Shown piece after piece: positions 1-5,968 of a DNA stretch of 6,664 nt. Under the pieces are notes generated by a model, which saw only the letters and a list, made by a program, of their open reading frames with translations, made no database searches and had not been told where the DNA came from. The position numbers and the translations under genes were made by a program. The first letter of the stretch is position 1, and the number at the start of each line of letters is the position of its first letter. The DNA comes from an uncultured bacterium. GTDB lineage: Bacteria > Verrucomicrobiota > Kiritimatiellia > UBA8416 > CALETX01. Where the stretch lies: NCBI GenBank assembly GCA_937920455.1, contig CALETX010000010.1:1-6664 (forward strand). Reading direction: 5' to 3'.

Positions 1-537
1 ACCGCCCCCAAAGGTGTAGTGGCTGTAACAGGTATTGGTGATGATGTGACAGTTGGAGACAATTCCTCCGGCAAGGTAGACACCTGCGCCACAACTGGCA
101 GCGTCAGGCCGGAGCCCGTTTAACAATATAAGGCAATCGGCAACTTCACTGTTTCCTGTAACATAAAGTCCTCCCCCGGCCGAATGTGTCCAGCCATATG
201 TATAAACTGTGTTTCCGCTCACCACACACCCGCGAGCAACGGCGGCTCCGTCAAGAAAAGCCCCGCCACCCTTCACTTCATACCGATTATATGCCTGGCC
301 ATTGAGAGAGTTCATTGCGATCATACATGCGGCCACAACTCCTCCGGACGCGCAAATGCCTCCGCCCACGGCGTTATTGGAGCTCCAGCACGAGTTCGCA
401 ATAACCTGGCAGTTGGTCACCAAACCGCCGGTCATGAAAATCCCACCGCCGAGTGCGGGAGCGACAGTTTCAACGCAGTTAGATGTGACTGTGCAGTTCT
501 TGAGATTCCCGCCCGTCAGAATAACCCCACCACCGCT
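1..537 (-). repeat. Tandem beta-helix coil repeats, about 28-33 residues each
   Basis: From about residue 697 of the exported protein, a Gly-Gly-Gly motif recurs at residues 698, 726, 754, 786, 817, 846 (as GAG) and 873. Each is followed by a short hydrophobic strand, a Gly-Gly-containing turn, and a Cys-X-hydrophobic strand ending near Asn. The spacing of 27-32 residues and the alternating strand pattern fit coils of a right-handed parallel beta-helix. The repeats are protein-level and divergent in DNA; the array continues past the left edge. Confidence 0.8.
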
Positions 538-2625
538 ACTGTTGGTATTCTTGCCGTTACGTATCGTGAAATCGCAAACTTCCGCATCAGGATGCTCAAT
601 CCTCAGCACATATGTCGTTCCTCCGCCGTCGAGAACCGTGTCAGCCGAACCGCCAACACCGGTCACCAGCACTCCCATCGAAACGACCAAAGGCGCTTCA
701 AGATTGTATATGCCATTCGAGACGTAAACCGTGTCGCCGTGAACAGCATGAGTCAACGCAGTGGAAATGCTCCGAAACGCTTCCGCCCAATTCGTGCCGG
801 AGTTCGAGTCGTTACCCGTCAGCGCCACGTACCATGGCCCTGTTGAAGCATCAACGATTGTCACAGTGGCGCAGTTATCTGAACCCACCCTGTAGGCACC
901 GTCCCCAAGCGTGAGAATTACCGTCTCGTTTCCCTCGATCTCGGACTGGAGTATGGGAGTAATATGCACCACGGCGTTGCTGGCTCCAGCCTGGATCGTG
1001 GCGTTGCTTGCGATCCATTCGTAGTCAACCCCATTCGATGCGGTGCCGCCGATTGCGTACCAGACTGTTGTCGGCATATTAGTCGCCCAATCCGGTCGGC
1101 TCAGCATGAACGATCCGGGATCAGGCATGCCGGTTCCCGGATCGTTTTCCATAGCTGTCGGGTCTGCAGCGCGGAGGGACACGTAATCGGTAAAGAAAAA
1201 CTCAGAATTCCGAGCATGTGCAAAGCCGAACGAATTGGAAGCAGTCCAGCGATAGTAATAAGCCCCTCCACCCGAAAGACCAGAAACATTCACCATGACC
1301 GGTCCTGTTCCATGCGTTCCGGGCACGGTTGTTGACCAGTTCCATGCTGCCCAGTTTGTGCCGGCATCCGACGAGCCCCAGTAAACCGTACAGACCGCTT
1401 CCTCTCTGCCGGTTGCCGTAATATACCCATTCAACCACGCAGCATTGGCAGTGACGCCAGTCGCGCCCCTGTTCTCAATCCGCGGAGCGCCATAATCCAC
1501 AGCGCCGTAAGCAGGAAAAATTCCGTTTGACGCCACGGTCATCCAAGTGACCCATATCCAATTGGAACTCCTGGCCAAGCTAGAAATCCGCGCCTCGTCC
1601 ATCCAGCCGTCATAGTAGGATCCGTCCCCTATGTGCGTCGAATCAGATGGCCCCAGCGCATACCATAGATCGCCGGGATATTGCTTGTCATACGTCAACG
1701 TCCCGCAAAGCCGCCCGTCCACATATCCGGCAAGAAGGTCTGTGCCGTTGTCAAATGTCATCGCCACGTGATGCCACGCGCCGGTCGGCCAGAAGCCCAG
1801 AGACACTGCCGAACTGTTCCAGACCCTTATTCTTATCTCCCCGGACGGCATCACCTCGATATGTGAATCGTGCCACGCAGAGTTTATCGCCCCCTGGCCA
1901 AGCTCGCTATAAACCACGCCTCCGTTCGTGGCGAGAATCCACGCTTCGATCGTAAGGCTCTGAAGAGTGGCACCCGGAATATCTGCGATGAGGTAATCCC
2001 CGTTGCCGTCGAAAATCTGGCCAAAGCCGATCTTTGCGGCAGTTGTCGCCACATCGCCAGTGCGGCCTGCGTGTGTCAAGTTCGTTGTTGCGTCCGGCAG
2101 TTTGCCCATAGCATTGGTCTCCCCCATGTGCCACACCGCAACATACCCGCTGTCCCATGCCGCTCCGTTAGTGGTGCAGGGCAGTGGATTGGTCTCCGAT
2201 GGATTCCCCCAGTAGGCCCAAATATAGGTCCCTGTTCCGACTATTTCCGGCACTTCAACCCACACATAGGATTCGCCGTTTGTGTCCCAACGCTCTATTT
2301 CGTAGTTCAAAGCAGCAGTTCCATTCGACTCAGCAAAGCGCAGGTCTCCGCCGGATGACGAAGCGAACTGGGAATAGTCGAAGTTCAGTATGTTGGTGCT
2401 AAGCGCCACTAGCGCCGGCACGTTGGTAACAGATCCCGAGCCGGGCCATACGGGAAAGCTGATCTTCAGCCTGCACTGCCAGGCGTCAAATATACCACCG
2501 TAGGCGATCCCGGAAACAAGATGCTCCAGCAAAACCATTCCGAGCAAGATGCCCAACCTGCCTTGGCGAAACCCACATGTCACAAAGACTAGATTAAAAC
2601 AAGTGGCGCGACAAAGCAAGGTCAT
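1..2625 (-). CDS. Large exported multidomain protein: DUF2341, LamG, Fn3-like, Calx-beta and beta-helix (partial, C terminus off the left edge)
   Basis: An uninterrupted minus-strand frame of 875 codons runs from ATG 2625 through base 1. An in-frame TGA lies at 2637-2635. Approximate modules: hydrophobic signal-peptide-like stretch 22-43; DUF2341-like 50-142 (GGDLRFAES, NYEIERW, VWVEVP, YWGNP); LamG/concanavalin A-like 160-355 (VAVWHMGE, FDGNGDYL, LTIEAWI, WHHVAMTFDNG, GWMDEARI); Fn3-like 380-475; Calx-beta-like 482-592 (GGTASNGVDYEW, EGNETVILTL); then a beta-helix opening (GPWYVALTGNDSNSGTNWAEAF, DTVYVSNGIYN) and glycine-rich coils from about 697. Family knowledge points to a secreted or surface adhesin or glycan-binding protein; no catalytic site can be identified. 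The GGG plus terminal-Asn coils recall the GGAI/FxxN repeats of chlamydial Pmp autotransporters, but the C-terminal anchor is not visible. The start is uncertain: GTG 2583 or ATG 2538 would also leave a signal peptide, and a promoter-like element sits just before 2625. Confidence 0.9.
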   Translation of the reverse strand, partial: MTLLCRATCFNLVFVTCGFRQGRLGILLGMVLLEHLVSGIAYGGIFDAWQCRLKISFPVWPGSGSVTNVPALVALSTNILNFDYSQFASSSGGDLRFAESNGTAALNYEIERWDTNGESYVWVEVPEIVGTGTYIWAYWGNPSETNPLPCTTNGAAWDSGYVAVWHMGETNAMGKLPDATTNLTHAGRTGDVATTAAKIGFGQIFDGNGDYLIADIPGATLQSLTIEAWILATNGGVVYSELGQGAINSAWHDSHIEVMPSGEIRIRVWNSSAVSLGFWPTGAWHHVAMTFDNGTDLLAGYVDGRLCGTLTYDKQYPGDLWYALGPSDSTHIGDGSYYDGWMDEARISSLARSSNWIWVTWMTVASNGIFPAYGAVDYGAPRIENRGATGVTANAAWLNGYITATGREEAVCTVYWGSSDAGTNWAAWNWSTTVPGTHGTGPVMVNVSGLSGGGAYYYRWTASNSFGFAHARNSEFFFTDYVSLRAADPTAMENDPGTGMPDPGSFMLSRPDWATNMPTTVWYAIGGTASNGVDYEWIASNATIQAGASNAVVHITPILQSEIEGNETVILTLGDGAYRVGSDNCATVTIVDASTGPWYVALTGNDSNSGTNWAEAFRSISTALTHAVHGDTVYVSNGIYNLEAPLVVSMGVLVTGVGGSADTVLDGGGTTYVLRIEHPDAEVCDFTIRNGKNTNSSGGGVILTGGNLKNCTVTSNCVETVAPALGGGIFMTGGLVTNCQVIANSCWSSNNAVGGGICASGGVVAACMIAMNSLNGQAYNRYEVKGGGAFLDGAAVARGCVVSGNTVYTYGWTHSAGGGLYVTGNSEVADCLILLNGLRPDAASCGAGVYLAGGIVSNCHIITNTCYSHYTFGGG

Positions 2626-2628
2626 AAG

Positions 2629-2637
2629 ATTATATCA
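2629..2637 (-). promoter_or_regulatory. Extended -10 promoter element before the exported-protein gene
   Basis: The minus strand reads TGATATAAT, a perfect TG-n-TATAAT extended -10 element. The -35 region about 17 bp upstream is only a run of T (minus strand, 2659-2652). Only three bases separate the hexamer from ATG 2625, so a normal start site would fall around 2621-2623, inside that codon. If this promoter is used, translation probably begins downstream. Confidence 0.4.
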
Positions 2638-2651
2638 TGGTCATCGCCATG

Positions 2652-2696
2652 AAAAAAAACGGTCGGTCTGTCGGACGCCATTCCAGAGCGCGTTCC
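2652..2696 (-). terminator. Possible terminator downstream of the VTT-domain gene
   Basis: On the minus strand, GGAACGC (2696-2690) can pair with GCGTCC (2678-2673) with one bulged A and an 11-nt loop, and eight T follow at 2659-2652. The T run is 13 nt from the stem, which is not canonical, so this is a weak candidate. Its position 17 bp beyond the VTT gene stop and ahead of the next promoter is suitable. Confidence 0.25.
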
Positions 2697-2712
2697 GCTG
2701 ACTTCACATGAG

Positions 2713-3444
2713 TTAGTCTCCTCGGGCAATCCCGTCCGGCGGCGACGAATGATTCCGTCCAGGGGGACGAATCTTGTTCCTGATAAGCAGCGCGGCTCCA
2801 ATGACGGCAGCGAGCACGATCCATGCCGCGGCCTGGTAGCGGAACGAGGGTTGTTTCACGCATTTACCCCACGCGGCGTAGAGAAGCGTAGAGGGAATCA
2901 TGCCGAGAAAAGAGCCGGCGGCGTATGGCAACAAAGGCATTCGCACCGCACCGGCAAGCATGTTTGTGACCGAGAAATTAGAGAACGGAAAGGCCCTCAG
3001 AAGCACGAGGGCAAAAAAAGCCTTTCCTCCCGAGACCCAGCCCGAAAGGGACGAATATCTCCGCATGATTCTGCCTGCTACCGGCGCCAGCAATGTGCGC
3101 GCCATCAGATAATGAAAAATAGCGCCAACTGTGGAGGCGGCGTTCGCAAGCAGCCCTCCCCACAATAAACCGTAAAGCAGGCCGGCTGCAAATGCGACCG
3201 GCCAGCGGGGAATAAAAAAAACTGGTGTCACCACTGCAAATATGGCCAGAAACAGTGGGCCCTTCCATCCAAGCGCACGGACAATGCCGGAAACATGTTC
3301 CGGCGACAGAAAATCGCGCCCCCCAAGCAGCTTGCCCACTAAAGCAAGTGCAGCAATCAGAACCAAGGGAGCCAACAATGCGAACCAATCGCGAAAACTC
3401 GCTCCCTCTTCCTGATGCACATATCTAACGCCGTTTACCTTCAT
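2713..3444 (-). CDS. TVP38/TMEM64-like VTT-domain (DedA superfamily) inner-membrane protein
   Basis: The predicted 243-residue protein has about six hydrophobic segments (roughly 20-40, 62-80, 83-115, 141-160, 165-192, 204-222). The VTT core is recognisable: VTPVFFIPRWPVAFAAGLLYG with a following GA-rich helix (72-115), then LLRAFPFSNFSVTNMLAG and GSFLGMIPSTLLY (148-189), including the Arg-Pro-Asn pattern typical of the family. Members are integral membrane proteins, and some relatives are implicated in lipid scrambling or undecaprenyl-phosphate recycling; the substrate here cannot be stated. The length fits the usual 200-250 residues. The frame stays open upstream to ATG 3756, but those 104 residues are hydrophilic, Cys/Arg-rich and unlike the family, so ATG 3444 was chosen. 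It lacks a Shine-Dalgarno sequence; GTG 3408 is an alternative. The next gene, the exported protein, is 87 bp downstream on the same strand. Confidence 0.85.
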   Translation of the reverse strand: MKVNGVRYVHQEEGASFRDWFALLAPLVLIAALALVGKLLGGRDFLSPEHVSGIVRALGWKGPLFLAIFAVVTPVFFIPRWPVAFAAGLLYGLLWGGLLANAASTVGAIFHYLMARTLLAPVAGRIMRRYSSLSGWVSGGKAFFALVLLRAFPFSNFSVTNMLAGAVRMPLLPYAAGSFLGMIPSTLLYAAWGKCVKQPSFRYQAAAWIVLAAVIGAALLIRNKIRPPGRNHSSPPDGIARGD

Positions 3445-3531
3445 TGGGAGGTCATTCTTGACACATGAATCGCCAAATACAAAGGAGTTTTTGCAGCCAA
3501 ACCTGTGTAGCGAAGTTGAAAGAACACGAGT

Positions 3532-3560
3532 TTGACTGAAACACGTCTGGACTGTACATT
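3532..3560 (+). promoter_or_regulatory. Candidate sigma70-type promoter for efp
   Basis: TTGACT (5 of 6 matches to the -35 consensus) is separated by exactly 17 bp from TACATT (4 of 6, with the key first two and last -10 bases kept). Transcription would begin near 3567, giving an efp leader of about 240 nt that contains both hairpins noted in this gap. No experimental support; chance matches of this quality are common. Confidence 0.3.
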
Positions 3561-3699
3561 CTCTTGGTTTGATTAAACAGCTTTTGGTTATGGCCGTTGG
3601 TTCACGAGACATAATGCGCCGCCGTCCTAAGTCAGGAGTGACGACCATCTTGCAATACCATGTGCCGTCACCATGCTCTAGGAGTGAGAAACGGCGCCG

Positions 3700-3723
3700 T
3701 CCGCAGTCCCGCGCGGCTGCGGA
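3700..3723 (+). other. GC-rich stem-loop in the efp leader
   Basis: TCCGCAG (3700-3706) pairs with CTGCGGA (3717-3723). The stem extends by CC/GG across one bulged T, leaving a five-base CGCGC loop. The perfect 10-bp palindrome ACGGCGCCGT (3691-3700) abuts it. There is no following T run, so it is not an intrinsic terminator; it could be an RNA leader structure or a protein-binding site. Confidence 0.45.
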
Positions 3724-3758
3724 TCCACAGCCGTCACTCAACAGGTTTACTGGCACAA

Positions 3759-3775
3759 GCCGACAAGCCGTCGGC
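3759..3775 (+). other. Stem-loop just upstream of the efp ribosome binding site
   Basis: GCCGAC and GTCGGC are perfect complementary arms around a 5-nt AAGCC loop. The structure ends 19 bases before the AAGGAGG sequence, close enough to influence ribosome access, but no alternative pairing that would hide the site is obvious. Confidence 0.4.
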
Positions 3776-3794
3776 CTCCGGTTCTATCCGTAGA

Positions 3795-3801
3795 AAGGAG
3801 G
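3795..3801 (+). promoter_or_regulatory. Strong Shine-Dalgarno sequence of efp
   Basis: AAGGAGG lies 8 bases before ATG 3810 and settles the efp start against longer in-frame alternatives such as ATG 3660, whose extra residues do not resemble EF-P. It is the strongest ribosome binding site in the window. Confidence 0.85.
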
Positions 3802-3809
3802 GAAGCGAA

Positions 3810-4379
3810 ATGCAGACGATTGATCCATCCGAGATCAAGGCAGGAATGGTCCTTGTTATAGACGGCGTTCCGTGCGAAGTCGAAGAAGTGCACGTTGTCG
3901 GAACCGCGAAGACCAAACACAAGCCCCACGCCCGACTGCGGAACCTCAAGACAGGCCACGTTTACGAACGCACTTTCCCAGAAAGCGAACGTCTAACCAC
4001 CGCCGAACTCGACCACCGGCATGTCCAGTTCAGCTATGCCACCGACACCGAATACGTATTCCTCGACTCGGAAAGTTTCGAGGAGTTGCGGCTTACGGCC
4101 AAGCAGATAGGCGAAAAAAAATGGTTTCTCAGGGAAAATGTGGAATACAGAGCTCTTTTCCTCGAAGGAAAGATCCTAGACATTGTCTTGCCAGAATCGG
4201 TGCCACTCACAGTTGAGCAGACAGGCCCACCGCAGAGAGGCGGACAATCGTCTGCATACAAATCTGCCGTCCTTGAAGGTGGCCTTGAAGTCATGGTGCC
4301 CGTGTTCATAGCCACCGGCGACAGGATAAAAGTTGACACACGCACCAGAAAATACCTTGGCAAGGAAATGCCGGATTGA
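3810..4379 (+). CDS. efp: Elongation factor P family protein with an atypical Lys34 loop
   Basis: The 189-residue product matches EF-P in length and three-domain layout. An N-terminal KOW-like domain opens with IDPSEIKAGMVLVIDGVPCEVEEV, and a central OB domain contains SYATDTEYVFLDSESFEEL. The C-terminal OB domain fits the EF-P signature K-x-A-x4-G-x2-L-x-V-P-x2-I-x2-G at KSAVLEGGLEVMVPVFIATG and ends GDRIKVDTRTRKYLG. EF-P binds the ribosome between the P and E sites and relieves stalling at proline runs. In an ungapped alignment Lys34 is retained, the residue modified in many bacteria. However, the usual PGKG loop tip is replaced by TAKT, within GTAKTKHKPH (31-40), with further lysines at 36 and 38. 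The central domain recalls EfpL (YeiP), but EfpL carries Arg at the loop tip. The downstream gene overlaps or abuts it, suggesting a common transcript. Confidence 0.93.
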   Translation: MQTIDPSEIKAGMVLVIDGVPCEVEEVHVVGTAKTKHKPHARLRNLKTGHVYERTFPESERLTTAELDHRHVQFSYATDTEYVFLDSESFEELRLTAKQIGEKKWFLRENVEYRALFLEGKILDIVLPESVPLTVEQTGPPQRGGQSSAYKSAVLEGGLEVMVPVFIATGDRIKVDTRTRKYLGKEMPD

Positions 4380-5713
4380 CACATTCTGCTTCAAGGACGA
4401 TTTCGGCATTACTGGCCGAGGAGACCGGTATTACGCGCGATTGCAAACATAACACGCCGCATCAAACGCATGCCACTGACAAAGCCATGATAAGCGAAGC
4501 CACTGCACCAGGCTTCAGGATATGCCTGTTGGTGACAGACACGTGCCTTGCCTCGGGGAGGGTGGCGTATAGAGTGGCGCTTTTTGAAGGCGGAAGCATA
4601 AAGCATGATGCGCGAGGAAATGTGTCTCGTTTCTCCATACCCGATCAGACTATTGCTCATCTGCGCCACCACCTGTTGTCAGCCGCGCCCCCCTATGGCC
4701 GGATATTCACATGGGGATCCGGATGGCGAGATCTCCTTGCGCAGATTCTGCCTTCATATGCCATCTCAGACCTCAAAATAGTCAGTCTCCGTGACATTGC
4801 TCTTGCATTGCGCGAAGAACTCAGGGCACGCGCTTCTCTTGACCAGATACTTCAAGCTTTCGGACTGGGAGTCTCCTGCGATACGGGAGATGTGGCATCA
4901 ACCGCTTATGAGGAACTGCTTTGGGCCGTCCTGAAAGAAATGACACGCAGGAACCTCGTATGGTCAGATATCACCAGGCTTCTCGAATCGCGCATATGGC
5001 GGCCTTCTTTCCATAAATACTCATTTGACCGTGCCATCATAGAAGCGGCTCCACAACGTCCAGGCGTTTATGTCATGACGGACGGTCAAGGAAGATGTCT
5101 GTACGTCGGAAAATCGGCTGATTTGCGCCGGCGCCTCGGTGATTATTTCCGTGCCGCAGCCTCTCTGCCTGCCAAAGTTGTGGGCATCCGTGAGCGCATC
5201 CGCCATCTTGAGTGGTCTGTCGTAGGTTCCGAGTTGGAAGCCCTGCTTCTGGAACACCGCCTTATAACCGAAAGGCGCCCGGAACTTAACGTCCAGCGCA
5301 GGGTGGCCGAACGATCCGGAATTTACCAACCGCCGGTGTTGCCTGTTGCTATTATTTGTCCGTCGGCTCAGGCGCACTGCGTCGAGCTTTTCCTTGCTGC
5401 ATGCAATGACCGCGCCATACAGGCAAGAATTAGAACCGAAAGAATGGCCCTCAAGAGCCTGGCAAAGCTGTTGCAGACCAGCCTGACCGGAGCCCCAGGT
5501 CGAGTGTATGCCCCAACAAATGTCACCGATTGGGGGACTGCAGGCAATGAAATATGTTGCCGGTACTTTGGTCGCTTCCGCGATAAGCTTCAGTGGCTGG
5601 AGATTGATGGCTCGGTCGGCAACGAAGATATGGCAAGGCGTCTGTTCCAAATAGCCCGCCTCATGCTGAAAAATCCGCCGGAACCGGGAGAGTTCCGCCT
5701 CGGCGAGTCATAA
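4376..5713 (+). CDS. GIY-YIG (UvrC/Cho-type) endonuclease-like protein with a degenerate DnaQ-like N-terminal region
   Basis: Counted from TTG 4376 the product has 445 residues. A GIY-YIG domain lies at about 222-307: PGVYVMTDGQGRCLYVGKS (Gly230-Val-Tyr232, Tyr243-Val-Gly245), the arginine cluster DLRRRLGDYF, SELEALLLE with the expected catalytic Glu293, and ELN with Asn305. These are the family's key residues, so nuclease activity is plausible. The UvrB-binding, RNase H-like and HhH domains of UvrC are absent. Residues 47-190 follow the outline of a DnaQ/DEDD exonuclease (VTDTCLASGR, SLDQILQAFGLG, then an Ala-rich helix) but keep few of its acids. Bacterial proteins with DnaQ fused to GIY-YIG are known. 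Residues 310-445 are unrecognised. Likely role: DNA repair or processing, by inference. The TTG has AAGGA 9 bases upstream and overlaps the efp stop; ATG 4487 (408 residues) fits the domain boundary equally well but lacks a ribosome binding site. Confidence 0.82.
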   Translation: MTHSASRTISALLAEETGITRDCKHNTPHQTHATDKAMISEATAPGFRICLLVTDTCLASGRVAYRVALFEGGSIKHDARGNVSRFSIPDQTIAHLRHHLLSAAPPYGRIFTWGSGWRDLLAQILPSYAISDLKIVSLRDIALALREELRARASLDQILQAFGLGVSCDTGDVASTAYEELLWAVLKEMTRRNLVWSDITRLLESRIWRPSFHKYSFDRAIIEAAPQRPGVYVMTDGQGRCLYVGKSADLRRRLGDYFRAAASLPAKVVGIRERIRHLEWSVVGSELEALLLEHRLITERRPELNVQRRVAERSGIYQPPVLPVAIICPSAQAHCVELFLAACNDRAIQARIRTERMALKSLAKLLQTSLTGAPGRVYAPTNVTDWGTAGNEICCRYFGRFRDKLQWLEIDGSVGNEDMARRLFQIARLMLKNPPEPGEFRLGES

Positions 5714-5806
5714 CCGGCCAGCCTGCGTTTAAAGCCGCAAAGAGCGGTGGGGATTTCCCAAGGGTTATTTTGGTGGAAAGGCAGCAGTGTCTGCTCAAAA
5801 TAAGGC

Positions 5807-5864
5807 TATCCAACCCCCTCCTGCCCTATCCTTACCCAAACATCTTATCCTGATAAGGGGGATA
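5807..5864 (+). repeat. Spaced TATCC motifs and a palindrome upstream of accD
   Basis: TATCC occurs at 5807-5811, 5827-5831 and 5846-5850, spaced 20 and 19 bp, with an inverted copy GGATA at 5860-5864. The last direct copy is part of CTTATC-CT-GATAAG (5844-5857), a perfect inverted repeat with 6-bp arms. This pattern could be an operator array for a regulator binding one DNA face; no known site was recognised. Confidence 0.35.
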
Positions 5865-5875
5865 CCATGTACCTT

Positions 5876-5903
5876 CCGTGTTTCAATGGCACAGGCTTTT
5901 TTT
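5876..5903 (+). terminator. Weak intrinsic terminator candidate after the GIY-YIG gene
   Basis: CCGTG (5876-5880) can pair with CACAGG (5890-5895) with one bulged A around a 9-nt loop, followed by C and seven T (5897-5903). The five-pair stem is weak, so termination would be partial at best. It lies between the GIY-YIG stop and accD. Confidence 0.3.
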
Positions 5904-5954
5904 CTTGCGTATATGGATTTTGGGTGATTTGATGAGAAGCTTCGCAGATTCCAC

Positions 5955-5960
5955 AGGAGA
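5955..5960 (+). promoter_or_regulatory. Shine-Dalgarno sequence of accD
   Basis: AGGAGA lies 8 bases before ATG 5969 and supports that start. The AccD homology begins immediately after it with the typical Met-x-Trp-Phe opening. Confidence 0.75.
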
Positions 5961-5968
5961 CTCGTTGA

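Larger units (their letters stand above)
3445..3809. other. Divergent intergenic region between the VTT gene and efp
   Basis: This 365-bp gap separates two divergent genes. No conserved small ORF or RNA gene is evident. It contains a candidate plus-strand promoter (3532-3560), a GC-rich hairpin (3700-3723), a second perfect-arm hairpin (3759-3775) and the efp ribosome binding site. Several frames are open by chance, but none gives a recognisable protein. Confidence 0.6.

Noticed and set aside
1..540. CRISPR-like or tandem DNA repeat from recurrent GGCGG-type strings
   Set aside because: The repeats are glycine codons in a protein coil array, with variable spacing and divergent DNA sequence; there are no identical repeats separated by unique spacers.
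184..846. Long plus-strand open frames (184-846, 209-727, 1870-2358) inside the first 2.6 kb
   Set aside because: They are antisense to the continuous minus-strand frame that shows clear LamG, Calx-beta and beta-helix motifs. Their translations are Arg/His/Pro/Cys-rich with no recognisable domain.
3458..3486. TTGACA at 3458 as a plus-strand -35 element
   Set aside because: The sequence 17 bp downstream (AAAGGA) does not resemble a -10 hexamer; the TTGACT/TACATT pair at 3532-3560 is better.
3445..3756. N-terminal extension of the VTT protein to ATG 3756
   Set aside because: The additional 104 residues are polar, Cys- and Arg-rich and unlike the family; they cover the divergent promoter region and the efp leader hairpins. 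ATG 3444 gives a normal family length.
3810..4379. Identification as EfpL/YeiP
   Set aside because: The central domain has some similarity, but EfpL carries Arg at the loop tip while this protein has Lys34, and its C terminus (GDRIKVDTRTRKYLG) is closer to standard EF-P.
4376..4404. TTGACA at 4376 as a -35 promoter element
   Set aside because: No -10-like hexamer is found at 16-18 bp spacing; the sequence is explained by the efp stop and the TTG start context.
5021..5650. 209-codon minus-strand open frame opposite the GIY-YIG gene
   Set aside because: It lies opposite the conserved GIY-YIG codons and has no ribosome binding site or recognised motif; it is a by-product of the plus-strand coding sequence.
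4376..5713. Identification as UvrC
   Set aside because: Only the GIY-YIG domain is shared. The UVR, RNase H-like and helix-hairpin-helix parts are missing and the order differs, so the symbol uvrC would mislead.
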